From Fistularia commersonii (taxonomy: Eukaryota; Chordata; Actinopteri; Syngnathiformes; Fistulariidae), in the NCBI GenBank assembly GCA_037954325.1, contig JBBMNZ010000017.1:10155501-10219500 (forward strand): a stretch of 64,000 bases of DNA. Reading direction: 5' to 3'. A model generated the notes under the pieces. The model worked only from the letters and a program-made list of their open reading frames with translations. It did no database searches and was not told where the DNA came from. Both the position numbers and the translations under genes were made by a program. This document shows, one piece after another, positions 38,958-50,795 of the stretch. The number at the start of each line of letters is the position of its first letter. Position 1 is the stretch's first letter.

Positions 38958-40190
38958 CAAGTGTGCAGAATTATTATGCAACTAAATAAGAAACAAAGAT
39001 TCTCCCATCTCACTTATTTTCATCTATTAAACTCAAAATTTACAAATAAACATTTATTAAATAAAAAATTAATAATTAAAAAAAAAACCACACACCTTAG
39101 TGACCAAGATAGCCACCCTTGTTTCAAGATCAGTCACAAGCCTTCCATTCACGGAGTCAGTCTGTTTCTTCATCTGACTCAACTTTTTTTGCAGCCTCAA
39201 CCACAGTCTCCCAGACACTGTTCAGAGCGGTGTACGATTTACCTTCACTGTAAATTTCTTATTTAAGAAGAGCCCAAAAGTTCTATAGGGTTTAAGTCAG
39301 GTGAAGAAGGGGGCCATGTCATTACTTTTTCATCTTTAAGGCCTTTACTGGCCAGTCACGCAGTGGACTACTTTGATGCATGTGATGGAGCGTTGTCTTG
39401 CATAGAAATCAAATTCTTCTTGAAAGATGCTGACTTTTTCCTGTGATGCTGCTTGAAGAATGTGTCTCCTAAAAATTGGCGGTAGGTCTGAGAGTTGAAA
39501 GTCCACCGAGCTCATCTTTGATAATACCTGCCCTCACCAGTACCCCACCTCCGCCTTGCTGGCATCTGAGTCAAAGTGGAGTTCTTTGTCCGTTACTGAT
39601 CCAACCATGGGCCCATCCATCTGCTCCATCAAGAGTCACTCTCATCTCATCAGTCCACAAAAGCCTTGAAGAATCTGTCAGATATTTCTTGGCCCATTCT
39701 TGACGTTTCAACTTACGTGTCTATTTCGGAGGTGGTCGGGTTTCAGCCTTTCTTACCTTGGCCGTGTCTCTGAGAACTGATCACCTCGTACTTCTTGGGT
39801 AGGCTACACGTGTGGAATATGGCAGCACTGGAGGATAATGGGTTCCTGGTAGCTTCATGTTTGATTCTTCTCAAATCTTTGGTGGTTTTAATTTGCTTCT
39901 TTTCTTCTCAACATGTTTCTCGCAACATTGTTGACTATTTGCAACAAAATATTTGATCGTTCTGTGGTTCATGCCCCAATATCTTATCAAGAGTGCTGCA
40001 TCCGTCTGAAAGACTTTTTATAATTTTTGACTTTTCAGAGTTAGTTAAATCTCTTTTTTGGCCCATTTTTCCTGAGAAGATGCATTAAATCCAATAAGCA
40101 TTTAAGTGCATGCAGCTTGGAGTTGGAAATTATGGATAAAATGATTATATGGTCAAAATAATCACTTGCCTAATAATTGTGCACACAGTG
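38958..40190 (-). mobile_element. Decayed Tc1/mariner transposon with TA target duplication
   Basis: The 1,233-bp element is bounded by TA on both sides (38956-38957 and 40191-40192). Its ends are imperfect inverted repeats: the left begins caagtgtgcagaattattat and the right, read in reverse, cactgtgtgcacaattatta. The - strand carries a transposase remnant starting near 40066 (MGQKRDLTNSEKSKI). It has the DDE-type region, with WTDEMRVTLDGAD-like sequence near 39640 and SPDLNPIE-like sequence near 39290. Several frameshifts and stops are present, so it cannot make transposase. It is a full-length but dead copy. Confidence 0.85.
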
Positions 40191-40559
40191 TAAATTCACT
40201 GATCTTAGTGATTTAGCTGATATTTTATTGGCAATTTTTTTTCAAAATGTATGTGAATTTCTTTAAATTTGTCAAAAATCATATTTTATAGCCTATAATA
40301 TTAGTTATTAAAACAGTAAAACTGCTCGCGTGCCACTTTGCAATATTGCAACGACCTCCATAATGATGTCAATTTTTTTTTCTTCCTCAAAAAGCTGCTC
40401 ATGTAATCAAAAACGATTTCATTTGAGTGAAAAATCTTTCAAACTGTCCTAAAAAAGTTTGAGTTTGCAGTGCACACCAGACCGGTTTTGTATCGAACTA
40501 CCCCGGCATCCCTGCCTTGGCACTATAAATAACGAAAATAAGTATTGAGGGTGACTAGA

Positions 40560-40765
40560 ATTGACGAGCACTGATGCCTTCATTGTAGCGTTTGCATGTT
40601 CTGGATGAGTTCTCTGTGGGTTCTCCAGTTTCCTTCTGGGTTAATTGAAGATTAAATTGTCCACAACTGAGCGCGAACGGTTGCATGTCTCTGTTCGCGG
40701 CCTGGTGATTGATAAGTGATGAATCCAGATTACCCGATTGCTCCGTGATAATGTAGAAAATGAAT
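40560..40765 (+). repeat. Teleost interspersed repeat, middle part
   Basis: gtttgcatgttctggatgag, ttctccagtttccttctggg, ttaattgaagattaaattgtcc and ggcctggtgattgataagtg follow the block order of the family. The copy ends with gaaaatgaattcatgag just before the next copy starts at 40773. Confidence 0.6.
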
Positions 40766-40772
40766 TCATGAG

Positions 40773-40985
40773 TGGGCGGCACGATGGCGCAGTGGTTAGC
40801 ACTTAAACCTCAAAAATGGCCCTAAATGAGTGAGTGAGTGAATGGTTGTCTGTCTGTATATTTGGCCCTGTGATTGACTGGCGACCAGTTAAGGGTGAAC
40901 CCCATCTCTCACCGGTGACAGCTGGGATAGGCTCCAGAAGCCCCCTGAGTGAAGGTTAAGGGGCAGACGATGGATGGATGGATGA
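40773..40985 (+). repeat. Teleost interspersed repeat, internally deleted but best preserved copy
   Basis: It keeps the head ggcggcacgatggcgcagtg, then jumps to the latter half: gtgaatggttgtctgtctgt, ggccctgtgattgactggcg, agctgggataggctccag and a terminal gatggatggatga. The middle third, which carries the tRNA-like B-box region in such elements, is missing. Two copies in tandem (40560 and 40773) look like separate insertions or a duplication. Confidence 0.8.
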
Positions 40986-41696
40986 TTCCATGGAGCAATA
41001 TCCTGTTTAGGTCCTCTTGAACTAAGATTAAAATGAGTAATCAGCAAGATGAGTATTAGAGGCACTTGAAATTGTCAACTTCTTAATCAGAACTGGATGA
41101 GGTTCTGCAAGACGGGCCTCTTCCCTCATCACTTATTTTCCTATGAATTATATTTTCTGTGCCAGAATGGCTGCGGTTTGCCTGAGATGACCCTTTGAAA
41201 TATTCATAGAGCCGACGATTGGTACATTTATTCAATCAAACATACAGATTTTGACTTCCGGCAGAGAAAATAACGTTTCCTTCTATTCCGCTGATAATCA
41301 CGGGTTTTGCTTGGCTGGGCTGGAAAATAAATGACCCAAACAACCCGAGTCACTGATCCCATATTAGATGCCACTTTTCCAATTTGTTTCTTGTTTTGCC
41401 AAATCGATGAAGCCCCAATGTTTCGTCCAGATCAGACATTTATCATCTACCCATCACTGCCGTCTAAAACCCATGATCGATCAAGGGTTGTGACAGATTG
41501 ATCATTTTGTCACTGTGACGCTCCCTATATTATTATATTTATTATTATCACGATCGGTATTATACTCATTATTCTACACTTATGTCATTGATATTTTTGA
41601 AACTTTTTTTTTATATTAAACAGAAAAAGATTATTCTACAATGAGGAATTGAATTGTCACAGAATCATAAAAAAGCCCTGGATTTCCTTCTTCAGA

Positions 41697-41780
41697 ACGA
41701 GTCAAACCAGCATCTCGTACTTCACCTTTACAGACTCCTCACTGAACTGCCACGAAGCAGGAAGATCGCAAATCAAAAGG
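41697..41780 (+). other. Possible isolated exon (low confidence)
   Basis: The acceptor-like tttccttcttcag and donor-like CAAAAG|gtaatc enclose 84 bases open in two frames; the phase-0 frame encodes 28 residues starting NESNQHLVLHLYRLLTELPR. A CpG-dense stretch follows at 41790-42060. No neighbouring exon was found to join it, so it may be part of a non-coding transcript or a coincidence. Confidence 0.25.
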
Positions 41781-42727
41781 TAATCCACAAATCATCCGAT
41801 CCACACTGACACTAAAACACGAAAAACATCGTAAATTCCGACTCCGCCCTGTCGACGCCTGACTGTCAGACAAGCAAACAGGACAGACCGAAGGTTAAAG
41901 TGACGGAATAAAACCAAGAGACAAAGAGCAGAACCGGACGATCGAGCTCGTAAATGTTGGCGTCGGAGTCTCACGGCGAAACCCGTCTCCCCCCCTCGTG
42001 CTTTTCATCACGCCGGCTCTGACCCTTCGGGTGTCGAGAGGCTAAATCTCTCAAGAGGTTTTCGAGGTTGTAACACTAAAACATCCTAACGCAGCAGGGA
42101 CTCTCCTCAATCACACATCGAGATACGGGTGGAGAAGAGGTACTTAAAGGCTTGGAAAAGACACAGAAGATGCAATTCTACTGTCTGCAATTTACTGGCA
42201 AACCAGGATGTAAAGGCCGTCATGCATGTGTGTGTGTACAAGCGCTCGGTTCAGTCTGGAAAAAGATCCAGGACACACTGGTATTTATATCCTGCAGCTT
42301 TTCATTTTATGTCAACAAATTCGAACAGATATTCTATATCAGTTAGAAAACAGGCACAACATTCAGATTACGACACTGAAATAGACACTGATGTGTTACT
42401 ATGAAATTTCCAATAATCACGTTTTCCCCATGATAGTGTGTCCAAATAGAATGTTAAGGAGAGTTATACTTTATTACAACTTTTGATGAAATCTAGAAAC
42501 CCCTGTGGTGGCGTGCAAACAAAAATAAGTCATGTAAATGTAAATAAACAGGTCGTTCAAGGAAGTTTCTATCGAATCATCTGGTGACTTGTTTTTCATT
42601 TTTGTGACTAATCTTCTTTTGATTTCTTACTTTCATGGACATTTTTAGTTATTCATTTTGATGGACATTTTTAATTTTTCATTATACTAAATATCGATAG
42701 TGGTCCATTTTCTTGGCTGCGTGGAAT

Positions 42728-42795
42728 AATGTGGATATACCTCACAGAAAGGCTTTGTTGGAATTGAACCAGGGACCCTCTTTCTGTGAGGTGAA
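42728..42795 (-). repeat. B-box-like fragment of the teleost repeat with 13-bp inverted repeat
   Basis: On the - strand: cctcacagaaagagggtccc, then ggttcaattcc (a perfect RNA polymerase III B-box match) and ctttctgtgagg. The segments 42739-42751 and 42780-42792 are exact reverse complements. It matches the part missing from the copy at 40773. Confidence 0.65.
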
Positions 42796-43271
42796 ATTTT
42801 ATCTGACAATTGTATCTATTTTAAGAATTTATTTTCATTCCATTGTTGATTCTTTTTAACTTCCAATTAATTTATGACAGAACTTGATATTATTTTTTTG
42901 GATTCCATGAAATTCCTCCCCATTATTAATGATTATTTATAATTTATACTTTATCAATTATTAAAATCAAGTTGTTACATATTGTTATTATTATTATTAC
43001 TATTATATAATTTGATGCAAATGTTCTTATCTTTCGGATTTTTTTTTTATTTTGAAATAAATTCATGCTAATTTTCAAATGATATCCATGTGAATTTTTA
43101 GTCTTTCACGCGCTCTGCCGATTTCATGTCGTTTGTCTTTCAGATTAATTCCTCTAATTTTCTGGTCTTTTTCACCCGTTTTGAAGTCGACAGATGTTCC
43201 CATTTGAGTCCACATCCTCATGTTTACTGCAACACATTAACCAAATTACAGTTTTATGGCACTCTGACTAA

Positions 43272-43274
<3 letters not shown>

Positions 43275-43305
<31 letters not shown>
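43275..43305. repeat. GT microsatellite
   Basis: An uninterrupted (GT)n run of about 30 bases. Confidence 0.95.
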
Positions 43306-43306
<1 letters not shown>

Positions 43307-43553
43307 CCGATGCAGCGAGTGTCACCACACTGTGATTCGTCAGTGAAACAGCCCCATCACTTCCTGCGTTAATGCGGGCTGACATGGCAGAACGGCGGCT
43401 CGGCCTCCACAAGCTGTTCCCGCCTCATTATTTATGATAGGAGTGTTTCACTCAGCTGTCAGAGTCACCGGGTTTTACACAGGATGTAGGTTTAGGGTAT
43501 AAAAACGTGTCTAAATAAATAATATCACTGACAAGCTGTATAAATCAGTGGCG

Positions 43554-43590
43554 GAGCAGCGGCTCCGGGTTCACCACGGAGCCGCTGCTC
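43554..43590. repeat. GC-rich perfect hairpin, 14-bp arms
   Basis: gagcagcggctccg and its exact reverse complement flank the loop ggttcacca. The surroundings (43370-43660) are more GC-rich and free of recognised repeats. No RNA gene family is recognised. Confidence 0.9.
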
Positions 43591-44079
43591 GGCTCCGAGG
43601 TCAGTAGCGTCCTGCAAGATCTGTTTGTCACAACAAACACACCTTTTGATCACTCAGCCTGGAAAGCCTTGAATCTCATAATTTCTCTCTCACACACACA
43701 TACACACACACACACACCACTGGCCACTTATTTTTAGCATTACAAACTACTGTGTGTGTATGTGTGAGTTGAAGAGTACACTCCGTGAGGCCCTTGTCTA
43801 CAAACGCACTCCCAGCTTTCTGCCGGCCAGGGATTACACACTTGCGCACGTGCGCACTCGCGCACACATTCATGCGCTGTCCTTTTCTGTCTGAATTGCA
43901 CAGCTGTTTGATGATGCAGCGAAAATCCCAAAGCCACTCCCCGCCCGTACACACACACAAACACGATACGCACAAGATACACACAAACAGACAAGGTTAT
44001 CTATATGATACTGCATTTTTCTTACACTCTTCACATGTAGGAATACTGGTACAATTCTGATTTATCTGATTTTTCATTC

Positions 44080-44345
44080 ATTCTCTCATTATCTATACGG
44101 TTTGTCCTTCTCTCAGAGTTGCAGTGGTGCTGAAGTCCATCCCAGCTGTCGTTGGGCAAGAGGTGGGATTCACCCTGGACCGTCACCTGTCAATCACAGG
44201 GCCACATATAGATTCATACAACATTAATTCATTCAAACATCATTTAGAAACATGCAACCATTTTCACTTCTAGGAAATTTAAGCTCTCCAAATAAGATGT
44301 TTTTGGACTACATGAGGTAACCAGAGCACCTGGAGGACCTTCTTG
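44080..44345 (-). repeat. Teleost interspersed repeat, reverse orientation
   Basis: The left part (cattcattctctcattatctatac, atcccagctgtcg, ggtgggattcaccctggacc, caatcacagggccacatata) is the reverse complement of the tail at 40880-40985. The right part (taaccagagcacctggaggacc) matches the middle of the family. Confidence 0.75.
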
Positions 44346-45286
44346 CTGTCAAATGTGATTTTTTTTTTTTTTACTGCTCGGGCTGCTTTCTTTACTTTTA
44401 AAGTAACATCTATTTGATTTGTGATCGTGAAAAACATCTATTTTTTTTTTTTTTTTACACATAGGCCTACCAGCTGTGCTCCAGATGTTTCCGCCAGCCG
44501 TCAGAATGCATCTGCATCGGTGCGATTCATCTGAGGGAAATGATCCCGAAACATTTAACGTGATCGTCTCAGTCCTGTCTGAAGTGTTAATTTCCTATTT
44601 TAGGAAGCAATTATGGGAAAAACATCAAACATCTACTTTAATGTCTTGCAGCCTCTGTCCTCATGTGAGGACATTAGGTTTTGAGTTTAGTTTTGAGTTA
44701 TTTATGCTTGGCCTGTTAATGCTATTGCAAAATAAGAGTCTCCTTGGAGACACTGAGACTAGTCACATCCACCAATATGGGCACTTCCTCTTCCTTGTTA
44801 GAAGGTAGAAAAAGAGATGGGATTTGTCGAGTGCCTTTTGTTCTCCATTTCTGATGATTTATTCATTGTGTCTGCCCCAATTGGCTTCTGATGATGTCAT
44901 CTGCAGTGTCATTGGCTAATTCTCATTTATTAGATTAATAACTTAGTAGCAGCACGGTTCATTTCCTGTTCATTAGACCAGGATTTGAATATCCTCTTCA
45001 CATTAGTGAAAATAAATGCTTTAAAATACTTCTGGCTGTTATTGCATTACATGTTTTATATTTTGGGATTTTTATTGATTTATGAGATTTATTTATCTCA
45101 TATATTCAGACACAAACAACAAGACGGAACACTGAAATACAAAAAGGATAAAGAATCATTGAATGGAAGTGTTTTGAATAGCACGTTATTGCTAAGTAGC
45201 CTTAAATGCCTCCATTTAGGGCTATTTAATGGTAAATAAAGGTATATTAAGGACATAAGGTCCGGGCCACATTTTACTATTCACTC

Positions 45287-45313
45287 CCTCTCTCTCTCTC
45301 TCTCTCTCTTTCT

Positions 45314-45345
<32 letters not shown>

Positions 45346-45352
45346 CACACAC
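45287..45352. repeat. Compound CT/CA microsatellite
   Basis: (CT)n of about 24 bases is followed by (CA)n of about 40 bases with one CG interruption. Confidence 0.95.
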
Positions 45353-46538
45353 TGTCTCCAATCGCTTGTTCCTAGACAAGTTACATAAACTGCAGCGTTT
45401 TCTGTTCGAGAGAAGAGAACAGCTGCCGCTAACTGGCCTCGTACCACCCCTCACTGTTTCTGCCAAACACAGCAGAGAGGGGTCAAACACACGTGTACAT
45501 ACACACACACACATTCTAATAATTTTAACACAGTTGCATAACCAAAATATTGCACTCCCTCATCTATTTGTTTTTAATTGGGCCTTATTTGACCTGAAGG
45601 TGTAATCATCATCATCATAATCATTATTATTATTATCATTATGGTAGTGGTATTTACAGTAGCAGTCAGATTCTTAGCATTAGCATCGAGCTACATTATG
45701 TTTCTTCATCAGGTGCTTTTAAATTCTCGTAACTCTTTTGGATCAAGAACAAAGAAAAGCATTTTCTTTGCATGCATTTTCTGAAAGAATAATGACTTTA
45801 CTTGGCAGGCACTATTTGAATTCAGCAAATATGATGTTTGTATTTTCATAATATTAAGACATCTCTTCACAGTTTAAACAAAGAGAATGTGATTTTTCGT
45901 TTTCCCTTCTTTTTCCTCGTCGGACATGGTGACACCACTTGACTGCGGCCTTGAAAAGAGCTCAGCCTAGAAAATGACAGAGGAGCTCCTCTGGTGGAAT
46001 CCGAATGATTGAGTTTCTTTCTCTGTCTTCTGTGGAAATTCTCTCCAGGTTTGACCCTCTTGACACGCCTGGCACGGATATAAAGAACCTGCAAATGGTG
46101 AATCCCGTCTTTGGAGCGGTCAGTTGGCTGCAGTGGATCCCCCCCGCCCCCCCTGTGAAGTATTTGACATTTCCCACCTGCACGTCTCATCTCTCCGGGC
46201 CCTTTTAAACTCGTTTTTTGCAACAACAATCCTGCAACAGCGGAATTCAGGTGGGACAACTCAGCACTTGGCAGGAAAAACAAAGGACGGCTATTAAAAG
46301 TAATAGTTGAACTTGAACATTAATCAACTGGAGCACGAGATGGAAGATTCGAATGAATCGCAAGTGTGTGTGTGTGATAAAAGACGGGAGTGTGTTCCCT
46401 TGCAGGATTGGCTTTTGGTTCGTGTACGTCTCCAAACAAGATCTCTGATTGTAAAAGCAAAAGTTTATTGTGGATTCGGGCCCCGGGGTGAAGAGGCGGT
46501 CAAAGCATTACTTGTTTCGCATATCCTGATGAAATAGT

Positions 46539-46690
46539 TTGTTTGTTTGTTTGTTTGTTTAGAAGTTTATTAGGACAGTGTACAAATACATTAAGCACAG
46601 AGGCAGAGATATTTGTACCAGATTATAGCTCATAGCTAATTTCCAGTGAAATTTTATAATTTGGCATGAAATCAGTTGACACCCAAGTGT
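46539..46690. repeat. GTTT repeat with adjoining probable retroelement tail
   Basis: Five GTTT units are followed by agaagtttattaggacagtg, aagcacagaggcagag and atatttgtaccagattatag. This arrangement resembles 3' ends of old non-LTR elements in fish, but only one copy is in this window, so the call is weak. Confidence 0.35.
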
Positions 46691-46865
46691 GGAAAGAGTC
46701 ACTGAAGAAGCCATTTCAAAGGGAAAGAAACGTTTTTAATTTGAAATCATTAATAATACTGATTTTCAAATGTGCCTTTTGTCACATGGTGATTAGGCTG
46801 TATTTCCTGATTAGTGCATTTGGTGGCTTTTAATCTTTATTATTTTATTAGCTATAAATAATGGT

Positions 46866-47000
46866 TGTATGTCTTTATATGATGAATGAATGAGAGAGTG
46901 AATGGTTGAATGTCTCAAAATGATGTTTAAATGTAAGGATGACTTGCTGCATGTCTTTATATGATGATTGAATGAGAGGGTGAATGGTTGAATGACTCTA
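46866..47000 (+). repeat. Two-unit tandem duplication (period about 85 bp)
   Basis: The segment atgtctttatatgatgaatg...gtgaatggttgaatgtctc at about 46868 recurs at about 46953 with few differences. Confidence 0.8.
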
Positions 47001-47039
47001 CATGGGGTATAGATAATGAATGAATGAAAAAAAAAAAAT

Positions 47040-47130
47040 TGTCGTAGTTCAATTGGAAAAGCAGGCGTCCCCTAATGGAAAGGTTGGTAGTTCCATTCCC
47101 AGCTTCACCTGTCTGCAGGAAAGTAGCGAC
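47040..47130 (+). repeat. Degenerate tRNA-like SINE/interspersed repeat fragment
   Basis: gtagttcaattggaaaagcagg resembles a tRNA A-box region and ggttggtagttccattccca a B-box region, in the layout of a common fish repeat. The sequence does not fold into a proper tRNA cloverleaf, so it is not called a tRNA gene. Confidence 0.5.
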
Positions 47131-47768
47131 AGCCGATATCCGACGATATCCTGTTTGTAACTAAAAACCCAGACTGCAGCTGCAGGTGGAGAGGAACATA
47201 TACGTCTTAGTTAGAACAACTCCATTTTAGACTGACAAGTTAATCCAGAGCTGATCTCCACAACCAATGATTAAGTTTACCAGGCGACGTGTCGCCGGGT
47301 GACAAGCCGTTTGCAGAAATGACACGGACGGTGTCGAATGACCTCAGGTGACGGAGATCAGCAGTGTGACAGCCAGACGCTCCCTCAGGGTACAATCATT
47401 TCCACTTTGTCACAAACTGATGGATTTTTACAACTGTAGATTCTTAGATATTGTTTTTTGTTGATAATTGTTCTTTTTAATTGAGAAATATAAAGCAATT
47501 TAATTGTTTTTTTCTTATTTGATTTGTTTTTCTCTCAAGTTATATACCATTAATATATATATATGTATATATTTAGAAAAAAAAAAATCACAAATATAGA
47601 GAAAATAACACCTTGAATAGTTAATAAGCAAAAAACAATGATAACCATGCATGTAATAAGAATAATAATAGTTAGTGAAAGATCAATCACATTTTCTGCT
47701 CTGTCCTAACAACTTCTTCACTTCGCAGAATGAATGAAGCCTTCTGACTGAAGGTGTCCCTGTTTTTC

Positions 47769-47774
47769 ACACGC

Positions 47775-47817
<43 letters not shown>
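47769..47817. repeat. CA microsatellite
   Basis: A (CA)n run of about 48 bases with CG interruptions at the left end. Confidence 0.95.
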
Positions 47818-47820
<3 letters not shown>

Positions 47821-48044
47821 CAGGAATTCCCCTGGTGATGCTCACCACAGAGGACCCAATGGGTAAATATTTGCATTATCTTTGAATGTTTTCCCTCGGC
47901 GGAGGAATGTACAGCAGATAGAAGGATTATAGAGAAGGTAGTGTGTGTGTGTGTCATAACGGTATTACTTGCAATTACCGATTGCCTCGAAAAACGTAAA
48001 ATAAATAGGATTATTTGTTTAAGATTTTGCCACTTCAATTACAG

Positions 48045-48125
48045 ATATGGTAAATGGCCTCAATTTATGTAGCATTTTCTTACCCTTACCCAAGAGGACT
48101 TTGGCAATCATACAGCAGCATCTGG
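48045..48125 (+). repeat. Possible old interspersed repeat fragment
   Basis: ggtaaatggcctcaatttatgtagcattttctta... caatcatacagcagcat resembles a widespread fish repeat starting 'taaatgg...tttatatagcgc'. Identity is moderate and only one copy is present. Confidence 0.4.
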
Positions 48126-50455
48126 AAATGGATCCACCATCGATTGGAGCCAAAAACCACCCTTATATCAATAGGACAGGGGCAATATATGCATATTTAT
48201 AAATAATTCATTAGCAAAGAATTGATACAGCCCCCCCTCGGACAATAGCCCTCGTGAACTTGCTTGTATTTATAAATCAGATTTGCTTTGACTCTATTTT
48301 TATTCAGGCCTATTGTTTTCTGCGTGTCAGTTTGTACGCAGAAACTCCGTTCTGTTCATATATCGCAGTTTGAATTTAGGTGGCCTCGAAGGACGGGCCA
48401 CCTGAGGAAGATGTGAGAGTGTGACGCTCCGACTAAGATGAACTGCTCTGTCTCCCTGGTCTCGGCCGCAGCCGACGTAATTGCTGCGGAGATTCACGCC
48501 ACAGCGATCAAGAAGCTGCAATTAAACACAACGGTGCATGAAGAGTATATACTCACACACAAACACACAAAGTCACAGACACACTAAAAACAAAAAACGC
48601 TTTCCCCTGTGGCCTGAAGGAAGGAAAGGCGTCTGCGTGGCAGGGGAAAAAACGCAGAAGAGCTGAAGTTTTTGGCTTTTCTGTGGTTTATTTCAACATT
48701 TACAGTCACGTGTTCAACTGTACGACGATTGCATCCCGCAGCGTGTGCGGCGCGTCGGAAGAACAGCCTGTCGTTAGCTGCACGCGAGTCGCTCTCGAGT
48801 TCGAGCCGCTCGCTAATATATTAGTCTGCTTTTACAAAAATTGCCTACAATTACAGGTAGAACGCGTAAGATTCGACATCACGACCGGCAGACGACACAG
48901 TGTGATCTACTTAAAGGGGTTTCGAATAATTATTTCTACAAGCACCTCGCTTATAGTTAAACGTGCATTTCATGGAAGCACAACTGATATATTCAGGGTT
49001 GAACAAATCTCTCCGTCAAATCGGGGATTTGAAGGTAAAAACTCAACGGGTTTGGTTTTCTTTTCCCCATTTACCGTCTCACCGAAGGGGTTTTTAAACT
49101 CGTAAAACCGAAGCCGTAAAGCCTCACAGGAAAGCGGCGTTTTCGGATTCCATCCGAACGTGCGGAGTTGTCATAAAACAACTTAGCTGGTATAAATTTA
49201 ATGACGTTAACCCTCAGGGACATTTTTTTTTTTCCCCGGCTGGTTCTGGTTACGTGACCTCCTGTAGGTATGCGGGAGAGGAGAAAATGACAGAATTTCA
49301 ATTTCCCACGAGCATTTCCTTGAATGTCCAAACAGCATCTCAAGAGATGCTGCCGTCCTCTCCTGTCTGCACTCGTGTCCCTTCATGAATGTACGTTACA
49401 CTTCTCCTGAGTGTCCGCCATTGTTATTTGTTCTATGAATATTAAGGCTATTATTGTATCATGTCAGATATTAGCATGTAGCTGTCAGCGCTACTGGTAT
49501 TATTAGTATTGCGTCTGTCCCTCCTGACCGCATTGAGGCTGCTCGCATTGAGCTGGTCATTCATCTTAAAGAGTGATGTCCTGACCTGCTCTGGAAATAA
49601 AATCCAACTTGACTTGGATAATTCCTTTTAAATGTCTGGGAGACGCTAAACTTCTGAAAACGTATTTACCCGCTGTATTTTTTTCCCCATGATTGAATCT
49701 ACAGACTTTGACTGGTTTGATTGGCCCACAAATAAGGAGACACCGCTTCATCTGTTCATTTTGAGGTCAAATATGCATTGAAGTTTGAGAAATGAGGAAT
49801 TTTCATCCAATTCTGAGGAAGTTTTAAAATTTGGTCTCTTGTTTTCTGAGCCTTTTTTGGAAGGAACATAATCTAGTAGAAAAGTGGTGGGATATTTAAA
49901 TTCTCACAAGCCTCCAAGCTGCGGCTGAAGTGAGTAGATTAAATACGACTGTTTGTGCTTGAAAGAGAAATAAAAGCATGTTAAAGAGGAGAAGAAGCAG
50001 TGGGAGGAAGAGGAGGAGGACAGTTTTAGCACTGCTTAGCAAGTTCTGACAAAACACAGTGCTGGATCGTAAGTTTTGTGCAAAATCTAAATCTTTGTTT
50101 AAAGCAGCTACAGTCTTTATTTAGCATGTGTTTAAGCTGCTTTCTGCTCACCCGTCCGTAAACGTGAGGATATTTGACATTTCCGGGAAACCTTTTGGCA
50201 ACACCTTGTCCACCTAGCACCAGGAGCTGTCATTCTGACTGTTTAAATTATCATTATTTTATCATTTAAAGTAATTTTACAAGTTTGTTCAAATAAAACC
50301 GACGAAACTTCAGAAAATAGACCAATTGTATTCACTGACAAGTCCATTTGTGACACATCACTGATAAAATGACAGAATATTGACGTAGTTATCATGTAAT
50401 AACAGCTGTTACATGGTCATAGCGATCATTACAAATCAAAATGTATGTCCTGATG

Positions 50456-50461
50456 TTTATT
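50456..50461 (-). terminator. Candidate RASSF10 polyadenylation signal
   Basis: TTTATT on the + strand is AATAAA on the coding strand, about 335 bases after the RASSF10 stop. It is the first one met in a CpG-rich 3' region; use of this site is inferred. Confidence 0.45.
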
Positions 50462-50795
50462 ATCCCCTAAACTGCCGATGCAGATCGAATTATCGTCACG
50501 TCTCGTGTCGACGGTCGAGAGGTCAGAACGACAACGTTTCGAGCGTAAATCGGAGATTCCAGCTCCGTTCGCGAAACCCGTGACGCCTTATTTTCAGTCC
50601 TGCTCATCAGTGACGCCGTCAGCTCACCTCGTAGAGGTCATAAGCGGGGTCGGACGAATCAATGACCGAAAACGACCCCGACCCCTCGAGCTTATTGTGC
50701 GATGCCTATATTATTGCTATGAGTTACATACAGTGTCTGTGCTGAGGTGACGGAGGTCGTCTCCGGTCGGGCCCGTCACCGAGGCCCGGTTCCTC
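50462..50795 (-). other. RASSF10: Probable RASSF10 3' UTR
   Basis: The stretch between the RASSF10 stop codon and the first downstream AATAAA. It is CpG-rich and has no competing gene. Confidence 0.45.

Larger units (their letters stand above)
40191..50455. other. Intergenic region between the Tc1 copy and RASSF10
   Basis: No supported protein gene. It holds repeat copies (40560, 40773, 42728, 44080, 46539, 47040, 48045), microsatellites, CpG-dense patches at 41790-42060 and 48350-49170, and a GC-rich hairpin at 43554-43590. The CpG patches are plausible regulatory or conserved non-coding DNA near RASSF10, but nothing in the sequence proves it. Confidence 0.5.

Noticed and set aside
40555..40985. 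CRISPR-like or satellite array
   Set aside because: The repeated blocks are copies of a dispersed teleost repeat, not regularly spaced repeats with unique spacers.
47040..47110. tRNA gene
   Set aside because: A- and B-box-like segments exist but no cloverleaf stems pair; it matches a degenerate tRNA-derived repeat.
48683..49105. 140-codon + strand open frame
   Set aside because: No splice signals, homologous motif or domain; a chance frame in CpG-rich intergenic DNA.
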